Source of the DNA: CAYLLT01 sp964591605
Lineage (GTDB): Bacteria > Planctomycetota > Phycisphaerae > UBA1845 > PWPN01
Assembly: GCA_964591605.1 (NCBI GenBank)
Contig: CAZQEN010000061.1
Span: 1 to 27,181, forward strand
Direction of reading: 5' to 3'
Length of the DNA: 27,181 nucleotides
A program made the position numbers and the translations under genes. Under the pieces are notes generated by a model. That model did no database searches. It saw only the letters and a list, made by a program, of their open reading frames with translations, and had not been told where the DNA came from. This document shows positions 9,042 through 15,403 of this stretch, in pieces (position 1 is the first letter of the stretch; each line of letters starts with the position of its first letter).

Positions 9042-9142
9042 GGACAGGGTACTCGCTGCGCGTGTCCTGTGCACCACGGGCAATGAGTACATTGCCCATG
9101 CCACCCTCCGCCACGGGCAATGAGTACATTGCCCATGCCACC
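9034..9142. repeat. Tandem palindromic repeat, two identical 32-base copies at 37-base spacing
   Basis: Copies at 9074-9105 and 9111-9142 are identical and each contains a stem GGGCAAT-GAGTAC-ATTGCCC followed by CATGCCACC. In front, 9034-9072 holds a diverged, inverted member beginning GGTGGCATGGACAG. A related pair of words, GGTGGCATGGGCAG and ACGGGCAG-CGAGTATG-CTGCCCGT, occurs at 25957-26040. The block fills the space between dehydrogenase and NHL genes and covers the ATG used for the latter. Confidence 0.85.
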
Positions 9143-9162
9143 CAGGCACACCTACCGATGTC

Positions 9163-10266
9163 TCAGGCCACTGGTTTTTCGTACTCCAGCACGACCTGCA
9201 GCACCTCGTCCGGATGCTCATCCACCATGGCGAACGCCCGCGCCGCCTCGGCAAACGGGAAACGATGCGTGATCATCGGCGCCAGCTCCAGGCGCGGGAG
9301 CAGCGCCAGGCACGCCCGCGTCCGCCGCGCCGGGTCCCACCGGTCCGACACCTCCGGCGCCACGCCGAACGACTGCGAGCTGATCAGCCGCACCCGGTTG
9401 TGATGGAACTCTTCGCCGAGATCAAGCTGCGTGCCCGCTCCGACCAGGTAACTGCTCACCACGACGCGCCCGTTGTAGCCTACCGTGCGGATGGCTTCGT
9501 GCAGCGCCGGATACGCGCCGCTCGCCTCGATCGCCAGGTCCGCTCCGCGCCCTTCGGTCAGCCCGCGGATCGCCAGGGCGATATCCCCGCGTTCTGACGG
9601 ATCGAATACGTGCGTCGCCCCCATCCGCCGTGCGAGTTCGCGCCGCGAAGCGATCGGGTCGATCGCAAACACCTGCTCGGCCCCCGCCCGCCGGCAGAGC
9701 TGCACCACGAGCAGCCCGATCACGCCGGCCCCGAACACCGCCACGCTCTCGCCGAGCAGCCCCCCGGCCGCACACCCGTCCAGAATCGCGTTGTACGCCA
9801 CACCCAGCAGCGGCAGAAACACGCCCTGCTCGGCCGGCAGCCCCGCCGGCAGCTTCAGAATCGGCACCTGCGAGCCGAAGAACGGCCCCGTCCGCGTCGT
9901 GCTGAGCACGAGCTCCTCGGCGTGCGGCTCGGGCGTGAACACCACGTCGCCCACCGCGTAGCCGCGCACCTGCGGGCCCGCTTCGACAATCCGTCCCACG
10001 TTCTCGTACCCAAACGGCAGTGGATACTGCCAACCGGGCTCGCCCGACCCCGGCTCGCCAGTCCGTCGGAACAGCTTCAGCTCGCCGTCGTAGCGCTTCT
10101 CGAGGTGCGGCGACGTGCCGCGGTAGAGCGTCATCTCCGTCCCGCGGCTGATGCCCGAGTGCAGCGTTCGGATCCGCACATCCTCCGGCCCGAGCGGACC
10201 CGGCGGTTCCTCCCGGAAGGCAATCTTCCGCGGCCCCGCGAACAACATGACACGGTTCGTTTTCAT
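9163..10266 (-). CDS. Zinc-independent MDR-family dehydrogenase
   Basis: This encodes a 367-residue medium-chain dehydrogenase/reductase. The N-terminal GroES-like half holds the GISRGTE motif (residues 38-44) where zinc enzymes have a Cys ligand, and FGYENVG (85-91) in place of the usual G-H-E-x-x-G. The structural-zinc four-Cys loop is absent, so a catalytic zinc is unlikely. The Rossmann half carries VAVFGAGVIGLLVVQLCRRAG with GAGVIG at 179-184 and Asp203 at the end of beta-2, which favours NAD over NADP. Subsequent IEASG, VGYNGRVVVSSYL and the SSQSFG region match the family. I chose ATG 10266, as sequence upstream is repeat; an in-frame ATG at 10248 is an alternative. The related group includes sugar-alcohol and bacteriochlorophyllide-type dehydrogenases; a sugar or polyol substrate is inferred from context only. 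It diverges from the sulfatase operon. Confidence 0.88.
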   Translation of the reverse strand: MKTNRVMLFAGPRKIAFREEPPGPLGPEDVRIRTLHSGISRGTEMTLYRGTSPHLEKRYDGELKLFRRTGEPGSGEPGWQYPLPFGYENVGRIVEAGPQVRGYAVGDVVFTPEPHAEELVLSTTRTGPFFGSQVPILKLPAGLPAEQGVFLPLLGVAYNAILDGCAAGGLLGESVAVFGAGVIGLLVVQLCRRAGAEQVFAIDPIASRRELARRMGATHVFDPSERGDIALAIRGLTEGRGADLAIEASGAYPALHEAIRTVGYNGRVVVSSYLVGAGTQLDLGEEFHHNRVRLISSQSFGVAPEVSDRWDPARRTRACLALLPRLELAPMITHRFPFAEAARAFAMVDEHPDEVLQVVLEYEKPVA

Positions 10267-10275
10267 CCGCCCGGC

Positions 10276-10303
10276 ATCATAATCCCTCTGCTGCCACTGC
10301 CAA
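10276..10303 (-). promoter_or_regulatory. Candidate sigma70-type promoter for the dehydrogenase gene
   Basis: On the minus strand TTGGCA (10298-10303) and TATGAT (10276-10281) are 16 bases apart. Each matches five of six consensus bases. The -10 box ends only nine bases before ATG 10266, so initiation at the usual distance would leave a leader of two or three bases. Either the transcript is leaderless, the start is ATG 10248, or the match is chance. Confidence 0.35.
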
Positions 10304-10304
10304 G

Positions 10305-10429
10305 CTTGTCCGTGGTCCGTGGTCAGTTGTTGGGTCATTGGTCCGCTGGTCCGTTGCCTGGGCCCAGGGCTACGGGCCAATGGACACAAGGACCCCACTA
10401 CCGACCACGGACAACGGACAACGGACAAG
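10305..10429. repeat. Inverted repeat of the TTGTCCGTGGTCCGTGGTC family in the divergent intergenic region
   Basis: The left arm at 10305-10333 carries CTTGTCCGTGGTCCGTGGTC; the right arm at 10401-10429 carries the near complement CCACGGACAACGGACAACGG ending ACAAG. Between them are GGTCC words and CAGGGCTACGGGCCAATGG. The open frame upstream of the dehydrogenase translates this into CPWSVV and TTDHGQ words, which is why I do not extend the gene through it. It occupies most of the space between two divergent promoters. Confidence 0.75.
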
Positions 10430-10433
10430 ATTG

Positions 10434-10461
10434 TTGACCCGGTCCCCCCTCCCGTTATCAT
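10434..10461 (+). promoter_or_regulatory. Candidate sigma70-type promoter for the sulfatase-VCBS operon
   Basis: TTGACC (10434-10439) and TATCAT (10456-10461) are separated by 16 bases, each box matching five of six consensus positions. Expected initiation near 10468 would leave a leader of about 24 bases with GAGGG ahead of ATG 10492. The -35 box begins five bases after the right arm of the inverted repeat. Confidence 0.45.
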
Positions 10462-10491
10462 CGCGCCGGAAACCGTTCATGAGGGCCAGCG

Positions 10492-11883
10492 ATGACTTCC
10501 GCCTCCGGCGTGCTTCTTCTGATGCTGCTCTCCGCCACCGCCCCGGCCCCCGAGGGCGCCGCTGCGGCGAAACGCCCCACCAACCTGGTCTTCATCATGA
10601 CCGACGACCAGGGCGCCTGGTCGCTGGGCTGCTACGGAAATCGGGAGGCCCGGACCACCGGCGTCGACCGGCTCGCCGCCGACGGCATCCGTTTCACCCG
10701 CGCGTTTGCCTTCACGCCCGTCTGCTCGCCCAGCCGGGCCACCTTCCTGACCGGGCGCATCCCCTCCCAGCACGGCATCCACGACTGGATCCGCTACGAG
10801 AACGCCGGCGACCGGGCGCGTGACTGCCTGGCGGACGAGGTCCTGCTCAGCAGCACGCTCGCCCGGCATGGCTATACCTGCGGCCTGGTGGGCAAGTGGC
10901 ACCTGGGCGACAGCATGCACCCGCACGCCGACTACTCCTGGTGGTTCGCCCTGCCGCAGGGCTCCAGCGCCTATCAGGATGCCGAGGTCTGCTGGAAGGG
11001 TGAGCTGGTCAAAACCCGCGGTTACATCACCGACCGCATCACTGACCAGGCCCTCAACTTCCTCGATGCCAACAAGAGCCGCCCGTTCTTCCTCACCGTC
11101 GCCTACAATGCCCCGCACAGCCCCTACAGCGGCCACCCCGAGACGCTGGTGAGCCCGTTCAACGAGTGCCCGTTCCAGTCGGCCCCCGATCTCGACACGC
11201 ACCCGTGGTCCATCGGGAACGTCAAACAGCAGCGCACGGTCGGCAACCTCTCGCAGTACTACGCCGCCTGCAGCGGCATCAGCCGCGGCGTCGAGCGCAT
11301 CGTCGATCAGCTCAAGCAGCTCGGGCTCACGCGCTCGACGCTGGTCGTGTACACCAGCGACCAGGGCTTCTGCTGCGGCCATCACGGGCTGTGGGGCAAG
11401 GGCAACGCCTCGAACCCGCGCAACATGTACGACACCTCCTGCCAGATCCCGCTGATTTTTCTCCACCCCGGCCGGATCGCCCGCGGCAGGACCACCGACG
11501 TGATGTTCAGCGCCATCGACTTCGTGCCGACCGTGCTCGACTACCTGGGCCTGCCGCCCTCCACTGGGCGCAATCTTGCGGGCCGAAGCTTCGCCGCCGT
11601 CCTCGAAGGAAAAGAGTGGCAGGGCCCGGACGCCGTCTTCGGTGAATACGGCCGCACCCGCATGATCCGCACCGGGGAGTGGAAGCTCGTGCACCGGGCG
11701 GACGGCGGCCCGCACGAGCTGTACGATCTGCGGAGCGACCCCGGCGAAGAGGTGAACCTCGCCGAGAAACCCGAGCACCGCCCGCGCCTCGTCGAACTGC
11801 GCGACCGCCTGCGCGACTGGTTCGCCCGGTACGCCGAAGCGGGCCGCGACCCCATCGGCCAGGAATACCTCCGCCCGGAGTAA
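10492..11883 (+). CDS. Cys-type sulfatase (formylglycine-dependent), secreted
   Basis: The 463-residue product is a type I sulfatase. A short hydrophobic leader (GVLLLMLLSATAPAP) precedes the first strand NLVFIMTDDQ, whose Asp38 and Asp39 are the expected calcium ligands. The signature C-S-P-S-R at 78-82, followed by ATFLTGR, marks Cys78 for conversion to formylglycine. Further family elements are GLVGKWHLG, the metal-site strand VVYTSDQGFCCGHHGLWGKG, and a late GEWKLVHR-x-x-x-x-P-x-ELYDLRSDPGE-x-x-NL block typical of the C-terminal subdomain. It would hydrolyse sulfate esters on carbohydrate outside the cytoplasm. Length is normal for the family. No formylglycine-generating enzyme is present in the window. 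It forms an operon with the VCBS gene, whose ribosome site lies in the last codons of this one. Confidence 0.93.
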   Translation: MTSASGVLLLMLLSATAPAPEGAAAAKRPTNLVFIMTDDQGAWSLGCYGNREARTTGVDRLAADGIRFTRAFAFTPVCSPSRATFLTGRIPSQHGIHDWIRYENAGDRARDCLADEVLLSSTLARHGYTCGLVGKWHLGDSMHPHADYSWWFALPQGSSAYQDAEVCWKGELVKTRGYITDRITDQALNFLDANKSRPFFLTVAYNAPHSPYSGHPETLVSPFNECPFQSAPDLDTHPWSIGNVKQQRTVGNLSQYYAACSGISRGVERIVDQLKQLGLTRSTLVVYTSDQGFCCGHHGLWGKGNASNPRNMYDTSCQIPLIFLHPGRIARGRTTDVMFSAIDFVPTVLDYLGLPPSTGRNLAGRSFAAVLEGKEWQGPDAVFGEYGRTRMIRTGEWKLVHRADGGPHELYDLRSDPGEEVNLAEKPEHRPRLVELRDRLRDWFARYAEAGRDPIGQEYLRPE

Positions 11884-11887
11884 GCTG

Positions 11888-14254
11888 ATGATCGCAACAC
11901 TGATTCTTCTCTCCACTTCCACTCTCGCCGCCGACGCCGACCTCCCCGCCTGGACCTCCGAAAACAACTACCGCATCCTCCTGACCGTTGACCCCCGCGG
12001 CCGCAAACGCTCTCACTCGCCCGCGCACATCGACATCGATTTCACCCAAGCCCTCGCCGTCGCCCGTGGCGCACGCATTCCGCCCACCAACCCCGCCGAC
12101 GCATTCGACGACTCCACGCTCGAAGTCATCGCCTGCGACGCTGACGGCCGCCCCCGCATCTACAACCCCACGCTGCCCGGCCACGAGAAACACCTCCTCC
12201 CCCACCGGCTCGAACGCTTCTACGGCATCACCCGCACCACGCTCCACTTCGTCCTCCCCGACGAGAAGAGCACGCAGTACGCCGTTTACTTCGACACCCG
12301 CGACGCCGCCCGCGCCCGCCCGCCGCGCTACCCCGGCCTGGTCGGCAACGGCGACTTTTTCATGCAGGACCACCAGCGGCGCGAAATCGGCGCCAGCCAC
12401 ATGTGCGACTTCGCCGACCTCGACGCCGACGGCGACCTGGACCTCTTCAAAGTCACCGTCGAGCCGTTCATCTACTGCTACGAGAACGTCGGCGGCAACC
12501 GGTTCGAGGATCGCGGCCGGCTCACCTCCGGCGGAGAGCTTTTCGTGTTCCCGCACCACAGCAACCACCGCGCCTGGCCCGTCCTCACCTTCGCCGACTG
12601 GGACGAGGACGGCGATCAGGATCTCTTCGTCACGTTCAACGACGGCCCCGATGCCGGCCACGTCGTGCGTTACGAAAACACCACGCCGCCCGGCGGCCCG
12701 ATCACCTTCACCAGCCGCGGCCGACTCCTCTCCCGCGCCGGCACGCCCCTGGGCAGCCGCTGGTTCGCCGCCGTCACCGTCGTCGACTGGGACGGCGACG
12801 CCCACCTGGACCTGCTCATCACGCGCCACGACCATCAAGGCCAGCTTGACGACAACGTCGAGTTCCACCGCGGCGTCGGTACCTCCAAAAACATCCAGCA
12901 CATCGAGCTGGCCGACCCCGTCATCCTCGAAGCCGCCGGGGCCCCGATCCGCCTTCGCGCCGGGCGCGTCGAGTGCGCCGACCTGGACGCCGACGGCGAC
13001 CTCGACCTGGTTGCTGCCCGCCAGGGCCCGCCGCTGACGCTCTACCGCAACATCGGCACGCGCACGCAGCCCGTGCTCGACAAGGCGGTCGAACTGCCTT
13101 TCTGCGGCGGCGGCCACGTCGGCATCGAAATCGCCGATTTCGATGGTGACGGTCTGCTGGACTACGTCCACGGCAATCTCTGGGAGAGCAACCGCTGCGG
13201 CCGCGAGCGACTTTTCGCCCGCATGTACAAAAACGTCGGGACGCGCACCGAGCCGACATTCGAGCCGCGCGACGCCTCCAGCGGCGCCCCTTATACCGAG
13301 CGTTTCCAGATCTGCGACGCGATCCGCCAGAACACCGTCCGCGCCTGCGACTGGGACAACGACGGCCGCACCGATCTGATGGTCGGCCACGCCGGCGGCA
13401 TCGTCTGGTGGTTCCGCAACCGGACGGACCACCTGGCCCCGATCTTCGAGCCGGAGCGCCGCCTCATCGACGACGCCGGCCCCTCCGCCCGCCTCTGCGT
13501 GTGCGACTGGAACAACGACCAGCGCAAGGATCTCCTCGTCGCCAACGTCCGCGGCGAGCTGTGGCTGTACCTCAACGAAGGCACTGACGCCGCCCCGGTC
13601 CTGGGCGAACCCACGCGCGTCCAGGCCGACGGCAAACCGATCGACGGCACGCACTGGGCCAGCGTCCTGGTCTGCGATTACGACAGCGACGGGAAAAAAG
13701 ACGTGATCTTCGGCATGGGCGGCGAGAGTGATCCGAGCGAAAACATTGCCTGGAAACCCCTCCACGACAACCCGCTGCAGGACTGCGGTTTCCTCTTCTA
13801 CCGCAACATCGGCACCGACGCCGCCCCGGTGCTGGCGAAACCCGAGTGGCTGCAAGCCGGCTCGCAGGGCGAGCGCGCCTTCGACTACCTGCGTCCCAAC
13901 CTCGGCTCCTTCGTCGACTGGGACAACGACGGCCGCAAAGACCTCATCGCCTGCGAGTTCGAAAACGTCGTTCGCCTCTATCGCAACACCGGCCCCGCGC
14001 AGGCGAAGCCCGGCACGGTTCCGCAGTTCGCCGACGGCGTCACGCTCCTCCAGCCCTGGACCGTCCAGATGATCTCCGGCGCCGACATCACCGACTTCAA
14101 CCGCGACGGCGACCTCGACCTGCTCACCGGCCAGGGCCACGGCGGCACCGGCCTGCGCTTCTACGAACGCGACTACCTCGACGACCTGGCCAACAACACC
14201 GCCCCCGTCGTCACCGCCGGTCTTGTGCAGCAGAAACGTGCACAGTCACCGTAG
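11888..14254 (+). CDS. Secreted VCBS/FG-GAP repeat protein
   Basis: The 788-residue product begins four bases after the sulfatase stop; GGAG in the last sulfatase codons is seven bases from this ATG, so translation is probably coupled. A short signal peptide (MIATLILLSTSTLAADA) leads to a beta-rich region (residues about 20-165). Then ten calcium-loop repeats of the type D-x-D-x-D-G-D-x-D-L follow, at about residues 173, 235, 297, 362, 415, 485, 537, 594, 674 and 734 (for example DLDADGDLDLF, DWDNDGRTDLM, DYDSDGKKDVI, DFNRDGDLDLL). These resemble FG-GAP/VCBS beta-propeller blades, so one or two propellers are likely. Such proteins bind ligands or polysaccharide outside the cell; an accessory role to the sulfatase is inferred. 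The last three codons and stop lie inside a 38-base repeat found again at 15241. Confidence 0.88.
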   Translation: MIATLILLSTSTLAADADLPAWTSENNYRILLTVDPRGRKRSHSPAHIDIDFTQALAVARGARIPPTNPADAFDDSTLEVIACDADGRPRIYNPTLPGHEKHLLPHRLERFYGITRTTLHFVLPDEKSTQYAVYFDTRDAARARPPRYPGLVGNGDFFMQDHQRREIGASHMCDFADLDADGDLDLFKVTVEPFIYCYENVGGNRFEDRGRLTSGGELFVFPHHSNHRAWPVLTFADWDEDGDQDLFVTFNDGPDAGHVVRYENTTPPGGPITFTSRGRLLSRAGTPLGSRWFAAVTVVDWDGDAHLDLLITRHDHQGQLDDNVEFHRGVGTSKNIQHIELADPVILEAAGAPIRLRAGRVECADLDADGDLDLVAARQGPPLTLYRNIGTRTQPVLDKAVELPFCGGGHVGIEIADFDGDGLLDYVHGNLWESNRCGRERLFARMYKNVGTRTEPTFEPRDASSGAPYTERFQICDAIRQNTVRACDWDNDGRTDLMVGHAGGIVWWFRNRTDHLAPIFEPERRLIDDAGPSARLCVCDWNNDQRKDLLVANVRGELWLYLNEGTDAAPVLGEPTRVQADGKPIDGTHWASVLVCDYDSDGKKDVIFGMGGESDPSENIAWKPLHDNPLQDCGFLFYRNIGTDAAPVLAKPEWLQAGSQGERAFDYLRPNLGSFVDWDNDGRKDLIACEFENVVRLYRNTGPAQAKPGTVPQFADGVTLLQPWTVQMISGADITDFNRDGDLDLLTGQGHGGTGLRFYERDYLDDLANNTAPVVTAGLVQQKRAQSP

Positions 14255-14279
14255 CGGCCGCCCCCTGTGGCGGCCGGGC
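14242..14279 (+). repeat. 38-base direct repeat, copy 1, with hairpin after the VCBS stop codon
   Basis: This copy matches 15241-15278 with two differences, both transitions. It includes the TAG stop of the VCBS gene. Directly after the stop is a perfect hairpin CGGCCGCC-CCCTGT-GGCGGCCG (14255-14276). There is no T tract, so it is not a standard intrinsic terminator, but it could block readthrough or protect the 3' end. Confidence 0.8.
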
Positions 14280-14310
14280 CGCGCCGAGCCAAACGCATTT
14301 GCCCGAAGCT

Positions 14311-14400
14311 CGTAGGGTCCGCTCCGCGGACGCAACCCGCCGGCGTTGCGGCATTCCGTCCGCACAGGTATTCCGTCCGCACAGCGGACCCTACGAGGCT
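14311..14400. repeat. Palindromic GTAGGGTCCGCT element, copy a
   Basis: Ends are the 12-base inverted pair GTAGGGTCCGCT and AGCGGACCCTAC. Inside is a 17-base unit (ATTCCGTCCGCACAG plus two bases) present twice in tandem. It has no coding capacity. Copies are at 14481-14554 and 16832-16921, with a half copy at 15210-15235. Confidence 0.85.
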
Positions 14401-14407
14401 ACGATCG

Positions 14408-14479
14408 GAGCCGCGCCCGTCAGGAAGCGGTCTTTCCGGGTGTCGTGCCCCTTCGTCCGCTCCCTTGCGGTCGCGGCTC
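14408..14479. repeat. Inverted repeat of the GAGCCGCGxCCGxxAGGxAGCGG family
   Basis: The arm 14408-14430 (GAGCCGCGCCCGTCAGGAAG then CGG) pairs with 14457-14479, whose complement reads GAGCCGCGACCGCAAGGGAG then CGG; 19 of 23 positions agree. It is sandwiched between two copies of the GTAGGGTCCGCT element, so the whole 14255-14656 gap is repeat apart from its last 80 or so bases. No gene is supported in this gap. Confidence 0.75.
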
Positions 14480-14480
14480 A

Positions 14481-14554
14481 GGTAGGGTCCGCTCCGCGGA
14501 CCGAACCCTGGCGGTGTCGCGGCATTCCGTCCGCACAGCGGACCCTACGAGGCT
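14481..14554. repeat. Palindromic GTAGGGTCCGCT element, copy b
   Basis: It has the same terminal inverted words as copy a but only one 17-base internal unit. Its interior (GAACCCTGGCGGTGTCGCGG) equals that of copy d at 16832, so b and d are closer to each other than to a. Confidence 0.85.
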
Positions 14555-14656
14555 CGAGCACCGCCCCCTTTGGCCCGGGAGTGGCTGCGTTATGATGAAA
14601 GGCATCTCCGAACTCGAGACCTGCAACAGGTGTGCGTGCCGGTTATATTGCCGCAC

Positions 14657-14956
14657 ATGCCCCCAGATTTCCGCGATATCGACCCCCGTGAACTACGGCT
14701 GCCGCCTTCACGCTCTGCCGGCGCCGATCCCGTCCGACTCCAGAGGCAGATGGCGCAATTCGGTGCCTCCACCGCCGGGATGCCCCCGCTCTGGGTCTAC
14801 GAAGCAGCGGATGGCGTACTGGTTGTCTATAATGGAGTAACGCGTGCGACCAGGCTGGCGAAGCTCGCACCCGGTACACTCGTTCGCGTCGAGGTGATCG
14901 GCCGCTTGCGTCGCGGCTATGCCGGCAACCCCACGATCGGAGACCGTTTGACATGA
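14657..14956 (+). CDS. Small ParB/sulfiredoxin-fold-like protein, first of a coupled pair
   Basis: From ATG 14657 the product is 99 residues; the frame is open further upstream but that part is arginine-rich and looks untranslated. The sequence follows the ParB N-terminal pattern: DIDPRELRLPPSR (8-19, the first strand and 'nP-x-R' turn), a helix VRLQRQMAQFG (26-36), then a beta strand PPLWVYEAADGVLVV, the motif YNGVTRATRLAKL (58-70) in the position of the ParB 'G-x-x-R' helix, and a final strand TLVRVEVIGRL. There is no HTH or dimerisation part, so this is not a chromosome-partition ParB. No Shine-Dalgarno site is evident. The stop overlaps the next ATG by the ATGA arrangement, implying coupled translation. 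Fold assignment is by pattern only; function is unknown. Confidence 0.72.
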   Translation: MPPDFRDIDPRELRLPPSRSAGADPVRLQRQMAQFGASTAGMPPLWVYEAADGVLVVYNGVTRATRLAKLAPGTLVRVEVIGRLRRGYAGNPTIGDRLT

Positions 14957-15168
14957 TCTCACCGATCCAACAGGACCTCCTCGCGAGGCTCGCCCGCCTC
15001 TGCGAGCTGTCTCCCGGCGTGCGTTTCGGCCAACTCATCACGCACCTGGGCTTTCTGGCCGAGGACATGGGCGAAGGCAGCCTGGCGGAACTCGACGATG
15101 AACGCCTGCTTCGCGTCATCGAGAGGCACCGGGCCGAGCTGTCTGGGCGACAGTCGAACGTCGCGTGA
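14953..15168 (+). CDS. Small helical protein of unknown function, second of the coupled pair
   Basis: The 71-residue product starts at the ATG that overlaps the preceding stop (ATGA). It appears wholly helical: IQQDLLARLARLCEL, FGQLITHLGFLAEDMG and LDDERLLRVIERHRAELSGR, with an acidic middle and alternating Leu spacing suited to a helical bundle or partner binding. I recognise no family. The overlap with the ParB-like gene suggests the two products are made in fixed ratio and act together. A toxin-antitoxin or immunity pair is possible but nothing in the sequence proves it; a housekeeping or regulatory pair is equally open. Confidence 0.7.
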   Translation: MISPIQQDLLARLARLCELSPGVRFGQLITHLGFLAEDMGEGSLAELDDERLLRVIERHRAELSGRQSNVA

Positions 15169-15209
15169 CATGGCGCCCTGCGGTCGCCTGCGCCGGAGCC
15201 CGCAGACAG

Positions 15210-15235
15210 GCAGGGTCCGCTTCGCGGACGGAACG
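15210..15235. repeat. Partial GTAGGGTCCGCT element, copy c
   Basis: It carries GCAGGGTCCGCTTCGCGGAC plus a few bases, the left end of the element, with no right terminal word. It is either a decayed or truncated copy. It lies just ahead of the second 38-base direct repeat. Confidence 0.6.
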
Positions 15236-15240
15236 GCTCA

Positions 15241-15278
15241 ACAGTCACCGTAGCGGCCGCCCCCCGTGGTGGCCGGGC
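15241..15278 (+). repeat. 38-base direct repeat, copy 2
   Basis: This is the same sequence as 14242-14279 with two transitions (ACAGTCACCGTAGCGGCCGC at the start). The hairpin stem is kept through a G-U pair. Here it lies in non-coding sequence before the SUKH-like gene. Copies are 999 bases apart and bracket the small gene pair. Confidence 0.8.
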
Positions 15279-15403
15279 AGAGGCATACCACACCCTGTGA
15301 GAAGCGTACGCTGCGCCCCGACGATCGCCAACCCACCCAGAAAGGAGCACGTCGACAATCTGGTTCGCCTCTGGTTATGATCCCGGACGCCGGAGATACG
15401 ACG

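Noticed and set aside
9074..9142. CRISPR-like spacing of repeats
   Set aside because: Only two copies with a five-base gap, strong internal palindrome and no cas genes; it is a tandem interspersed repeat.
9042..9254. Upstream extension of the NHL gene
   Set aside because: It would read through identical tandem repeats and overlap the dehydrogenase gene; the added residues have no blade pattern.
11507..14140. Minus-strand open frame of 877 codons opposite the sulfatase end and VCBS gene
   Set aside because: It is a low-complexity Val/Ala/Glu/Asp shadow of the repeated VCBS loops; no start site or domain.
14267..14840. Several short frames with words such as VRTADPT and EPRPSGSG
   Set aside because: These words are translations of the interspersed repeats, repeated at each copy, not proteins.
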